From Streptomyces sp. cg36 (GTDB lineage: Bacteria; Actinomycetota; Actinomycetes; Streptomycetales; Streptomycetaceae): DNA of 64,000 nt. The position numbers were made by a program, and so were the translations under genes. The stretch spans positions 3,782,001 through 3,846,000 of the forward strand of contig NZ_CP163520.1 of NCBI RefSeq assembly GCF_041080675.1. The letters are read 5' to 3'. Within the stretch, counting starts at the first letter, position 1. Every line of letters begins with the position of its first letter. Below are positions 36,451 through 43,963 of the stretch, one piece after another. The notes beneath the pieces were generated by a model that saw only the letters and a list, made by a program, of their open reading frames with translations, searched no databases and was not told the origin of the DNA.

Positions 36451-37731
36451 TCAGCCCTCGTTGTCCTGGTTTTTGTCCACAGGGGCCGTCCCGGGGGCTC
36501 CCCAGAGGGCTTCTGCGATCTTCCGGGCCACGTCCTTGAGCATCGCGTCGGGCACGTGGAGGTACCGCGCCCGCATGCCGGCGGAGGTGCCCGGCTCCCA
36601 CCCCATGATCTGGTCGATGACGCGGTCCGGGACGCCGAGCAGCATGAGCACGGTGGCGGCCGTGTGCCGAGCATCATGCAGCCGGGCGTCCCGCACCCCC
36701 GCGTCTTCCAGCATCCGCTTCCAGTCGTGGTAGTCCGTGTTCGGGCTCAGGGGCCCGCCCAGCGGCTTGGTGAACACGTACTCCGATGCGGTCCACAGGT
36801 CACCGGCCGCCGTGCGCTCACGCGCCTGCGTCTCGGCATGCGCACGGAGCATGACGACGAGCGGTCCCGGCAGGGGCACAGCGCGCCGGCCCGCGCGCGA
36901 CTTGGTGTTCTTGGTCTCGCGCCGGACATGCACCCGGTCCGGGCAGTACCCCGCCTTCCTCCCGCACGGCGAGGCTTCCGGGCAACCGTGCCCGTACTTG
37001 GGGCGCAGCCGGTTCCGGCGCAGCTTCAGGTACTCATTGGCCAGGTCGACGTCGGACCAGCGCAGCCCGAGCGTCTCCCCTTGCCGCAGTCCGAGCGCCA
37101 GCGCCAGCACCCAGCGCGCGCTGTTGCGGCGCTTGTTGGCTTCCAGCAACAGGCACTGAACCTCTTCCACGGAGTAGGGCTCTACCTCGGATGCGTCCTC
37201 TTCCATCCGAGGCGGCTTCGCCAGTGAGGCAGCGTTCTTCGCCGCGTGGCCGCGCCGTACCGCCTCTCCCAGAGCGGTTCGGGCGGTGCGGTGAGTTTGA
37301 TGGGCCGTACCGGCCTTGCGTGCCCCGTTGGCCTGCATCCGGCGGTACAGGCTCTCCAGGTGCTCGGGTTCCAGGCGGTCGAGCCGATGCTTGCCGACAC
37401 CGGGCACCAGATGAACGCGGACGGCCACCTCGTAGCCGTCGTAGGTGTTCTCACTGACCGTGGGCTTGGCGATGTTCTCGACCCAGTGCTGAAGCCACTT
37501 CTCAACGGTCCACGGCTTGCCGGGCTGGCGCGCCGAACCGGCGTCACGCTGCTTCTCCAGCCTTTTGACTTCCTCCACCAGCTCATCGCGCGTCTTGCGC
37601 GTCGTGTGGCGGCGGTACGGCTCCCCGGTGTCCTTGTAGCCCATCGGCACACGGGCGTGCCAACGGCCGTCTTTCCCGAAGTAGATCGCGGTTTCGCCGT
37701 TCGCACGGCGGGTGCCCTTCTTCTCTGCCAT
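36451..37731 (-). CDS. int: AICE tyrosine recombinase (integrase)
   Basis: 426 aa. N-terminal SAM-like/arm domain, then a catalytic domain with Arg in LGLRQGETLGLRWSDVDL, HxxR in LHDARHTAATVLM, a Trp in MGWEPG where many have His, and the nucleophile Tyr in RARYLHV. A cysteine-containing insert (CPEASPCGRKAGYCPD) is typical of AICE integrases. It catalyses site-specific insertion and excision at tRNA-Ser. AGGAG lies 9 nt before the ATG, and hairpin element H1 lies 38 nt upstream. Confidence 0.95.
   Translation of the reverse strand: MAEKKGTRRANGETAIYFGKDGRWHARVPMGYKDTGEPYRRHTTRKTRDELVEEVKRLEKQRDAGSARQPGKPWTVEKWLQHWVENIAKPTVSENTYDGYEVAVRVHLVPGVGKHRLDRLEPEHLESLYRRMQANGARKAGTAHQTHRTARTALGEAVRRGHAAKNAASLAKPPRMEEDASEVEPYSVEEVQCLLLEANKRRNSARWVLALALGLRQGETLGLRWSDVDLANEYLKLRRNRLRPKYGHGCPEASPCGRKAGYCPDRVHVRRETKNTKSRAGRRAVPLPGPLVVMLRAHAETQARERTAAGDLWTASEYVFTKPLGGPLSPNTDYHDWKRMLEDAGVRDARLHDARHTAATVLMLLGVPDRVIDQIMGWEPGTSAGMRARYLHVPDAMLKDVARKIAEALWGAPGTAPVDKNQDNEG
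36459..36479 (+). repeat. Candidate integrase arm site, left copy
   Basis: A 21-bp sequence containing TTGTCCTGGT and TTTGTCCA matches 52686-52706 with one mismatch. In the excised circle the two copies would flank attP in direct orientation. The copy lies in the last codons of int. Confidence 0.55.
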
Positions 37732-37768
37732 GGGCAGGGCTCCTGCTTCCTTGTGTGTCGGGATGGGG

Positions 37769-37811
37769 CCGGGGCGGCGGGCTGTCCTGTCCGGGAGTGC
37801 CGCCGCCCCGG
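37769..37811 (-). promoter_or_regulatory. Conserved AICE hairpin element H1 (before int)
   Basis: Stem CCGGGGCGGCGG/CCGCCGCCCCGG (12 perfect pairs) around the invariant 19-nt loop, which reads GCTGTCCTGTCCGGGAGTG on the plus strand. It ends 38 bp before the int start. A GTCGGGAT box lies between hairpin and RBS. Confidence 0.85.
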
Positions 37812-37830
37812 GCGTTGTTTGAGGCTGTTC

Positions 37831-38076
37831 TCAGGCTTCGAGGGCGATGATCGAGTCGATCCGGATCGCGACCGCGCCCCCTGACGCCAGCGGCCAGGTC
37901 ACGAACGTCGTGGCGACCGACTCGGTGAGGGCGGCGGACTCCATGAGCGCTTCCAGCCGGTTGACGTGTTTCTCCAGGCTGTGGCCGTTGGCGAGTACGA
38001 CCGCCTCGCGTTCCTGCTGGCCAACGACGTAGCGGATGATGAGCCGCGTCGACTCGAACTCGGGGTCGTAGAACAT
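37831..38076 (-). CDS. Small hypothetical AICE protein
   Basis: 81 aa, MFYDPEFESTRLIIRYVVGQ at the start. It appears to be a compact beta-rich protein (EREAVVLANGHSL, VATTFVTWPL, VAIRIDSIIALEA). The ATG at 38076 has AAGGAG 9 nt before it; the ATG at 38103 precedes that RBS and is less likely. Located between xis and int, so it may tune excision; this is only positional inference. Confidence 0.7.
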   Translation of the reverse strand: MFYDPEFESTRLIIRYVVGQQEREAVVLANGHSLEKHVNRLEALMESAALTESVATTFVTWPLASGGAVAIRIDSIIALEA

Positions 38077-38110
38077 CAAGTGAGGCTCCTTCGGATTTCT
38101 CATGCGGGCA

Positions 38111-38338
38111 CTAGGCGGCGCGTTGGGCGGTACGGAGGCGGGCGACGTATGCGGCTGGCGCGTCGGCGGGGACGCGGCGGAGGCGGCCGACGGGCACGGA
38201 CTCCAGCTCTCCGGAGCGGATGAGCGCGTAGCACGTGGTCCGGCCGATGCGGAGGCGGCGGGCGGCCTCTTCGACCTTGAGGAGAACCAGGGTCGGGTCT
38301 TCGGTCGGGGTCAGGGGAAGGGTGGTGGGTTCGTCCAC
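38111..38338 (-). CDS. xis: Excisionase-type helix-turn-helix protein
   Basis: 75 aa. KVEEAARRLRIGRTTCYALI then GELESVPVGRLRRVP is the AlpA/MerR-like winged helix of Xis proteins. Such proteins bend att DNA and shift Int toward excision. It ends 35 bp before the 81-aa gene. Confidence 0.9.
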   Translation of the reverse strand: MDEPTTLPLTPTEDPTLVLLKVEEAARRLRIGRTTCYALIRSGELESVPVGRLRRVPADAPAAYVARLRTAQRAA

Positions 38339-38377
38339 GGCTCACTCCTGTGAGGCTGAGTTCATGGGCAGGGGCCG

Positions 38378-38653
38378 CCGCACAAACCGCAAAATCCGCA
38401 GAAAAGCCGGGAGGGGCCGTTGACCTGCGGCGATGCGGTGTGCGGGCGGGGGTGGGCGGTGCTCCGCAGAAATCCGCGATATTCCGCAAAAATCAGGGGC
38501 GGCGGCCGGCCGTCCCCGGGGGCGGGGCGGCGCTCGGTTTTTTGCGGAATTTCGCGGGATTGTGCGGCGGGCCCTCGTCCGGGGTCGGCGTGGGGGCCCG
38601 CCGCAGGTCAGCGGCGGTGGCCGGGGTTTCTGCGGATTTTGCGGTTTGTGCGG
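38378..38653. repeat. Candidate replication origin: iterons inside a 27-bp inverted repeat
   Basis: A 27-bp sequence at 38378-38404 (CCGCACAAACCGCAAAATCC onward) recurs as its perfect inverse at 38627-38653. Inner arms ATTCCGCAAAAA (38475 region) and TTTTTGCGGAAT (38539 region) are also inverted. The core heptamer TCCGCAA/G appears about ten times in both orientations. The stretch is locally AT-rich and occupies the whole 339-bp gap between xis and the DUF3987 gene. Confidence 0.6.
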
Positions 38654-38677
38654 GAGGGATTGTGCGCGCGGCCGGGG

Positions 38678-40237
38678 TCACCGGCCGCCGTGGTGCAGGG
38701 ACGGGTGGGCCAGCAGGCGGGGTGCCGGGGGCCGTCCGCGCCTGCCGGTGCGCTCGGGCTGGTAGGACCGCAGGTATCCGTGGTCTTCCAGCAGCGCGAG
38801 GGCCGGTTCGAGATCAGCGACCGTGGGCACCTCGCTGCGGGACAGCACGCTGAAGACGTCCCGTCGGCTGACGTCCTCCCATCCGTTGTCCCGCAGCACG
38901 TCCAGCACGCTGCGGGCGCGGGAGAGGACCGGGTCGGCGCCCATGACGTCGAACACGGCGAGGGCATGGGCGGTGTAGTACCCGCCCAGCTCGATGGCCG
39001 CGCGCATGGTGGCCTCGGTCACTGGGCGGGCGTAGCCGTTGCCGCCGTGTGCGGCGAGGTGCAGCAGCGCGGCCATGCGGGCGGTCGCCCCGGCAAGCTT
39101 TCCGGCCCAGTTGGAGATGTGGCCCAGGCTGCCGCCGCGTGCCTTGAGCTGCGGTTCGATGTGCTCCTGATAGGCGATCAGGGTCGTGTCCGCTTCCGGG
39201 GTGAGCTGGATGACGGCCGGGTCGGTCCACTCCGCCAAAGAGAGGGTCAGGTCGATGACCCGGGCGGTGTAGGCGGCGGCCGTCTCTTCGGGGACCGGGG
39301 CGGTGATGATCTCGCGGTCACCGACGGTGGAGACCGGCAGGGAGTACAGGAAGCGGGCCAGCAGTCCGCGCCCCTCGAACCCCTTGACCTTCCCGATGTC
39401 GCGCAGCACGTCCGGCTGTACGGCGAGGCCGATGGTCAGCGCGGGGGCGTCGATGTACTCGCGGCGGGTCTGCCGGTTCACCCGCAGCCGGTCCCCGGCA
39501 TGCCCTTTCAGGAAGACTTCCATGTTGGGGGCGCCGGAATAGCGGCCGGCGATGATGTCGAAGATCCCGCCCTCCGCGCTCATCACCGACAGCCGCCCGC
39601 CCTGTTCGGCCATGAGTGAGGTGACCGTCTCGGGTGTCGAGTCGTCCGCCAGCAGCACCGGTTCGGCGGGGACGGTGAGCGTGTCGGCGGTCTGCGCGAG
39701 GCCGACGGCGGTGGCCACCATGTCGTCGTGCTTGTCGCCGTCGGCGGACGCGGCCTTGGCGGCGGCCTTGTCCGCCGCTTCCTTGGCCAGCCGCGCCGTC
39801 AGCTCCGCTTCCACGATCACCGGCTTCATGGCGGTCTTGAGCTGCTTCTCCGCCTCATAGAGGGGGTCGGTCAGCAGGGCGAAGACGGCGGACTTGCGGT
39901 TCGCGGGCGGGAGCGCCACCACGGTGTAGAGGTTGGTGGGCTCGCGCCAGTTGCCGCGCACGTGGACCACCGACCGGCCGCCGGCCGCCGTGGCGAGGAC
40001 GGCGAGGGCGACCGATCCGGCGAGGTCCACCGGGGTCTGCGTCTCCTGTGCGACGGCCGTCACGAACTCCGCCAACCAGGTGGGGAGGACGTGGGCGGGG
40101 AACGGGGGACGCTCACGGCGGCCGGTGAGGGGAATGGGGTCCTCCCACACGTCCGGTGTCGTGTCCTCGCCGGGCGGTTCTTCCAGGGTGGGCAGTCCGT
40201 CCCACAGGTTCGGGCTGTCCACAGGCTGTGGGGTCAT
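38678..40237 (-). CDS. DUF3987/YfjI-family replication-associated protein
   Basis: 519 aa. The helicase-like core has a degenerate P-loop, ALPPANRKSAVFALL (around residue 110), and FLKGHAGDRLRVNRQTRREY and GRGLLARFLYSLPVS. The C-terminal 90 residues look like a winged helix (RSVLDVLRDNGWEDVSRRDV). DUF3987 proteins accompany primase-polymerases on mobile elements and probably act as the replicative helicase or its partner. ATG overlaps the upstream stop (ATGA). The iteron region is directly downstream. Confidence 0.85.
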   Translation of the reverse strand: MTPQPVDSPNLWDGLPTLEEPPGEDTTPDVWEDPIPLTGRRERPPFPAHVLPTWLAEFVTAVAQETQTPVDLAGSVALAVLATAAGGRSVVHVRGNWREPTNLYTVVALPPANRKSAVFALLTDPLYEAEKQLKTAMKPVIVEAELTARLAKEAADKAAAKAASADGDKHDDMVATAVGLAQTADTLTVPAEPVLLADDSTPETVTSLMAEQGGRLSVMSAEGGIFDIIAGRYSGAPNMEVFLKGHAGDRLRVNRQTRREYIDAPALTIGLAVQPDVLRDIGKVKGFEGRGLLARFLYSLPVSTVGDREIITAPVPEETAAAYTARVIDLTLSLAEWTDPAVIQLTPEADTTLIAYQEHIEPQLKARGGSLGHISNWAGKLAGATARMAALLHLAAHGGNGYARPVTEATMRAAIELGGYYTAHALAVFDVMGADPVLSRARSVLDVLRDNGWEDVSRRDVFSVLSRSEVPTVADLEPALALLEDHGYLRSYQPERTGRRGRPPAPRLLAHPSLHHGGR

Positions 40238-40554
40238 GAGGCCGCCCTCCCTTCAGTGGTGGTGTGGGGGCATTCCCCGGCGCGGACGCGGGCGGTCAGC
40301 CGGATGACGGCGGCGCGGCCCCGGGAGCGTTCGTGCTGCCCACAGGCACAGAGCCAGTCCGCAACGGGGATGTCCTCGCACTGGATGTGAAGCCCGGGGG
40401 TGATGCCGGTGACAGCGATCGCCTGCGGGTCAGAGCCAACGGCAGAAAGGACGCCCTTACGGGCGGCGACCTTTGGTTCGCCCACGACCGGCCTCAGTGG
40501 GCGCCGGACAGCGTCGAGAGGGCCGTTCGTAGGGGTTCGGGATGCATTGTTCAT
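40234..40554 (-). CDS. Small hypothetical AICE protein with Cys/His cluster
   Basis: 106 aa. C-terminal part IQCEDIPVADWLCACGQHER and RAGECPHTTTEG could bind zinc (C, CAC, H, CPH). Such small proteins commonly sit between primase-polymerase and DUF3987 genes in AICEs. It overlaps both neighbours by ATGA, indicating strict co-translation and probably a role in the replication complex. Confidence 0.75.
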   Translation of the reverse strand: MNNASRTPTNGPLDAVRRPLRPVVGEPKVAARKGVLSAVGSDPQAIAVTGITPGLHIQCEDIPVADWLCACGQHERSRGRAAVIRLTARVRAGECPHTTTEGRAAS

Positions 40555-41429
40555 GCGGCACGCCCCACGGCCGTCTCCAGGCCGTTGGCGACCGCGCGAC
40601 GCGCGTAAGCCTCCGGGACGCCCACCGAGACGGCGGCAGTCACGATCTCTTCTCCGATCGCGGCAAGGCCGCACGGTCCGGGGCACGCGGTGTGCTGTGC
40701 GGCGAGGAACCGGGCGACGCCGAACGCCTGCGATCCCGCGCCGGATTCCGTGCGGGCCCGAACGAGGGCGAGGCCGCGTTCGAGACCGGCGCGGACGTAG
40801 CGCTCGGTGTGGCGGCACCCGGTGGCCACGTGCCGCGACCAGGTGGCGCGGCCGGGACGAGAAGAGGCCACCTCCCGCGGGGCGGGGGTGGTCTCTTCCT
40901 TCGCCACCAGGGCGCGCACGGCCGCCGGGAGGACGGCCATACGGCCGCCTCCGGGACCGAGCCAACGGGCGTAGGACATGAGGGATTTGATGTCCACTCC
41001 AGTCCGGACCGCGTTGTGCGACCGCATGGCGCCCCGGTAGATCCAGTGCTCACCGCGCGTCGTCGGCACGGTGCGGGTGGCGGGCAGGCTCTCGCGGGCC
41101 CATGCGACGGCCGCCGCATTGTCGAGATCCACCACGGTCAGCCCGGCCCCACCAGGGTGGTACGCCACAGCCACGGCGTGATGCCACGACGTGGCCCATG
41201 CGGGCGAGGTGAGAGCGTGCGGGTCGGTGGTCGCGGCGGCCCACGCGTGGCACGGCGCCGGGCACCGGCAGGGGCCCTCCGCCTTCATGTTGGGCCGGCC
41301 GCCGCACGCGTTCTGCTTGCACGTGCGGCAGTTGCCGAACGGAACCTTGCCCTGCCTCAGCGGCAGGACCGGGATGCCGGCCGCCGCGAGGGCGAGGGCA
41401 GCCCGTAGGACTCCGGGGGTGGTGCTCAT
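40551..41429 (-). CDS. Bifunctional DNA primase/polymerase (Prim-Pol)
   Basis: 292 aa. Archaeo-eukaryotic-primase fold: AAAGIPVLPLRQGKVPFGNC start, a cysteine knuckle (CRTC, CRCPAPC), catalytic acidic pair in GLTVVDLDNA, and His in TTRGEHWIYRG. It primes and probably copies the element after excision, the RepPP-type role in AICEs. Start and stop both overlap neighbours (ATGA). Confidence 0.9.
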   Translation of the reverse strand: MSTTPGVLRAALALAAAGIPVLPLRQGKVPFGNCRTCKQNACGGRPNMKAEGPCRCPAPCHAWAAATTDPHALTSPAWATSWHHAVAVAYHPGGAGLTVVDLDNAAAVAWARESLPATRTVPTTRGEHWIYRGAMRSHNAVRTGVDIKSLMSYARWLGPGGGRMAVLPAAVRALVAKEETTPAPREVASSRPGRATWSRHVATGCRHTERYVRAGLERGLALVRARTESGAGSQAFGVARFLAAQHTACPGPCGLAAIGEEIVTAAVSVGVPEAYARRAVANGLETAVGRAA

Positions 41430-42055
41430 GCCGCTGCCCTCCCTTCCAGGGCGAGGAACTGGGTGGCGATCCACTCGGTGTAGGCGGGGGGAACGGCCTG
41501 TCGGGCTTCGATGTTGGTCATCCAGGTGCAGCCCATGGCGTCGGCATAGGCACGCTCGCCCTTGTGCTCGAACGCCAGCAGACGTTTGTGGTGCCAGCAC
41601 GGCGGGACCAGGTCCCCGCCGCCGCCCCACGACGTCTCGAACCCACGGTGACGCCGGACGTTCAGCCCGAACTGAGTCCCGCACAGCAGGTAGTCCGGCC
41701 TCAGCGGAGCCTCGGGCACGTTCTCGATAACCCACGGCAGCCCCGAGGCTTCCAGCCGCGCGCGGCCGGGGGTGAGCAGGTCGGGGTGGTCCGCACGGCT
41801 TCCGCGCCACGCGGTGACGCGGGCGAAGTGCTGGCACGGCCACGACGCGTGGACCAGGTCGAAGCCGTCCAGCGGGAAGGTGAGGGCGTCGGCCTGGTGG
41901 AAGGTGAAGGGGTAGTTCGGCTGCGGGCGGTTGTCGACGCCCACGACGTCAAACCCGGCCAGGTAGTAGCCCATCGAGAGCCCTCCCGCCCCGCAGCACA
42001 GGTCCAGCGCCCGCAGGGCGTTCGGCCGCCGCAGCGGCAGCACACGCGCGTTCAC
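41426..42055 (-). CDS. Orphan cytosine DNA methylase-like protein 1
   Basis: 209 aa. SAM motif LDLCCGAGGLSMGYYLAGFD, then VHASWPCQHFARV (motif IV PCQ, with Trp before it) and WVIENVPEA (motif VI ENV). It lacks a long target-recognition domain. Clearly a paralogue of the next gene. GTG start overlaps the neighbour stop. No restriction enzyme is nearby. Confidence 0.85.
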   Translation of the reverse strand: MNARVLPLRRPNALRALDLCCGAGGLSMGYYLAGFDVVGVDNRPQPNYPFTFHQADALTFPLDGFDLVHASWPCQHFARVTAWRGSRADHPDLLTPGRARLEASGLPWVIENVPEAPLRPDYLLCGTQFGLNVRRHRGFETSWGGGGDLVPPCWHHKRLLAFEHKGERAYADAMGCTWMTNIEARQAVPPAYTEWIATQFLALEGRAAA

Positions 42056-42780
42056 GCGGCCACCCCCAGCACCGGAGCAGGGACGGCAAGCCCGGCAAGC
42101 GCCGCGCGGCCGACCCACGCGGTGTAGGAGGGCGGGATGCACTCGCGGATGCCGTCACGGTTCATCCACGGCACCCCCAGCACCCTGCGGGCCAGGTCGA
42201 CACCGGAGAAGTTCCCGACGAACTGGCCGTAGTGGCCGGGCGGCACAGGGCGCCCCATCTTGGCCTGCGGCACCAGGTGCACCGCGTGCACGGGCTGGGT
42301 GAGCGTGAGGCCGCCGCCCGGCTCGAAGAACCGGTGACGGTAGTTCTCCAGCCCGGACATGGTGCCGCACAGCATCACCGGGCTGTTCAGCTTCGGCACC
42401 GCACCCCGCACGTTCTCGATCACCCACGGCCGCCTGGTCGATTCCAGGACGGTGCGGGTGGGGGCGATCAGGTCGGGGTGGGCGTTGCCCTGGATGCGCT
42501 GGCATGCGCTGTCGTGCTGGCACGGCGGGGACGCGTGGATGAAGTCGAACCCGGCGCCGTACTCGCGGATGAAGGCGACCGCGTCCGCCTGAACGAAGGT
42601 GAAGGGGTAGCGGGGCTGCGGGGCGATGTCGACGCCGGTGACGTCGAACCCGGCGAGGTGGTAGCCCATGGATGCCCCGCCCTGGCAGCAGAACGCGTCC
42701 AGCAGACGCGGCCGGGGCACTCGCCCCGATCGAGTGGCAGGGGCCAAGGGGCCCTCGCCGTACGCGCGCAGTTCGGTCAT
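42052..42780 (-). CDS. Orphan cytosine DNA methylase-like protein 2
   Basis: 242 aa. LLDAFCCQGGASMGYHLAGF (motif I), VDIAPQPRYPF, HASPPCQHDSACQR (motif IV with PPCQ), VIENVRGAV (motif VI). It resembles phage and plasmid Dcm-like enzymes that modify the element's own DNA. AGGAG before the ATG and hairpin H2 40 nt upstream. First gene of the MTase-primase block. Confidence 0.88.
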   Translation of the reverse strand: MTELRAYGEGPLAPATRSGRVPRPRLLDAFCCQGGASMGYHLAGFDVTGVDIAPQPRYPFTFVQADAVAFIREYGAGFDFIHASPPCQHDSACQRIQGNAHPDLIAPTRTVLESTRRPWVIENVRGAVPKLNSPVMLCGTMSGLENYRHRFFEPGGGLTLTQPVHAVHLVPQAKMGRPVPPGHYGQFVGNFSGVDLARRVLGVPWMNRDGIRECIPPSYTAWVGRAALAGLAVPAPVLGVAA

Positions 42781-42819
42781 GCTGTAGGTCTCCTGTTCTG
42801 CTACGTCGGGATTCGGAGA

Positions 42820-42864
42820 CCGTGGGCGGCGGGCTGTCCTGTCCGGGAGTGCCGCCGCCCACGG
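42820..42864 (-). promoter_or_regulatory. Conserved AICE hairpin element H2 (before methylase 2)
   Basis: Stem CCGTGGGCGGCGG/CCGCCGCCCACGG (13 pairs) with the same 19-nt loop as H1. The outer pairs differ from H1 but remain paired. It ends 40 bp before the methylase start. Confidence 0.85.
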
Positions 42865-42870
42865 GCGTAA

Positions 42871-43338
42871 CTAGCCGTAGAACGTGTTCCGCTTGATGAC
42901 GGCCTTGCGGATGTTGACCGTTGTTCCGCCGCCGTGCCCGCTCGCGCTGAAGACCTGTACGGCGATCCAGCCGCCGAAGACGACGGCGGCCAGGATGATC
43001 AGCTGGTGGATGAACGCGGCGAGGGCCGCGAGGAACGTGGTCAGCAGGACCAGGCCGCCGCACACCGCACCGAACCCGATGCCTCCGAGCGCGATGTTCA
43101 CCGCCGCCCGCGAGGCAGTCGGCTTGACGGCGACCGGTTCGGGCTTGGCGGGCTCGATGGCATAGCCGGTGACGACGCGGCCGTCGGGCAGGACGACGCT
43201 CGCCACGGCCGGGATGGTGCCCGGCTGCACGGGCACCAGGGGCGCCGTGTGCGCGGGGGCGAGCGGGGCGGGGGTGCGGACGTGGACGGCCGCCGTCTCG
43301 TGTGCGACCGGGCGGCCGTACGGGGTGGGTTCGTTCAC
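42871..43338 (-). CDS. AICE membrane protein (spread/transfer-associated)
   Basis: 155 aa. Pro/Ala/Val-rich N-terminal half, then two hydrophobic helices (IALGGIGFGAVCGGLVLLTT and FIHQLIILAAVVFGGWIAVQ) and a short basic tail NIRKAVIKRNTFYG. No known domain. It lies in the membrane-protein block between TraB and the methylases, where AICEs encode Spd (spread) proteins; role by position only. Confidence 0.7.
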   Translation of the reverse strand: MNEPTPYGRPVAHETAAVHVRTPAPLAPAHTAPLVPVQPGTIPAVASVVLPDGRVVTGYAIEPAKPEPVAVKPTASRAAVNIALGGIGFGAVCGGLVLLTTFLAALAAFIHQLIILAAVVFGGWIAVQVFSASGHGGGTTVNIRKAVIKRNTFYG

Positions 43339-43358
43339 GGTGCTGGTCCCCCTTCGGG

Positions 43359-43553
43359 TCAGCGGCGGATGCCGGGTACGGCGTCGGTGAAGGCGGTGAC
43401 GAGCTGGTTGACGGTGTCGGCCGCGCCGGTGTGGGCGAGGTAGAAGCCGAAGAGCGCGACGGCGACGGCGGCACCGGCGCCGACGGCCTTGAACCGCAGG
43501 AGCAGCACGACGGTGACGGCGAGGAGCAGAACGAGCGGGACGGTGAGGGTCAC
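43359..43553 (-). CDS. Small AICE membrane protein
   Basis: 64 aa with two hydrophobic stretches (LTVPLVLLLAVTVVLLLRF and AGAAVAVALFGFYLAHTG) and a short C-terminus. Similar small proteins recur in Streptomyces AICEs; SpdD-like by position. Function unknown. Confidence 0.7.
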   Translation of the reverse strand: MTLTVPLVLLLAVTVVLLLRFKAVGAGAAVAVALFGFYLAHTGAADTVNQLVTAFTDAVPGIRR

Positions 43554-43569
43554 GGAATCTCCCGGCGGG

Positions 43570-43821
43570 TCAGCGGGTGCCGGCGCGGTAGGTGCGCGCG
43601 GCGCGGTTGTAGATCCAGCGGCCGACGCGTATGCGCTTGCCGGTCGCGTCGCAGCGGCGGCAGTCCTTGCCGCGCTTGGCGTTGCCCTTGCGGTCGGTCT
43701 TGATGGCGTGGCCCATGCCGGCGCACTTGCGGCAGTCCCCGAACGGGCTCAGCCAGCACGTGAAGCTGTAACCGAGTGTGACGGCGAGTAGGCAGGCGAT
43801 AGCGAGGAGAGGGAAGCTCAT
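43570..43821 (-). CDS. Small AICE membrane protein with zinc-ribbon cysteines
   Basis: 83 aa. One N-terminal helix (LLAIACLLAVTLGYSFTCWL), then C-x-x-C pairs CRKCAGMGH and CRRCDATGKR, a DnaJ-like zinc finger, and a basic tail. Located just after TraB; possibly part of the transfer apparatus. GAGAGG lies 5 nt before the ATG. Confidence 0.75.
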   Translation of the reverse strand: MSFPLLAIACLLAVTLGYSFTCWLSPFGDCRKCAGMGHAIKTDRKGNAKRGKDCRRCDATGKRIRVGRWIYNRAARTYRAGTR

Positions 43822-43910
43822 CAGGGCCTCTCAGGCGGGGTTTGGAGGGTTTCCGCAGTTCGGCCGCTAGCCGCTAGCAGCCTGATCAGGGGCGGTTTGG
43901 GTCGCTAGCA

Positions 43911-43932
43911 GGGTCGCTTGCGCAAGCGACCC
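43911..43932. promoter_or_regulatory. 22-bp perfect palindrome downstream of traB
   Basis: GGGTCGCTTG followed by its exact inverse, with further GGGTCGCT at 43899 and AAGCGACCC at 43946 forming an outer, imperfect arm. It lies between traB and the 83-aa gene and may be a terminator or a protein-binding site. Confidence 0.55.
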
Positions 43933-43963
43933 GTGGTGCTTACGCAAGCGACCCCGGGGGGAC

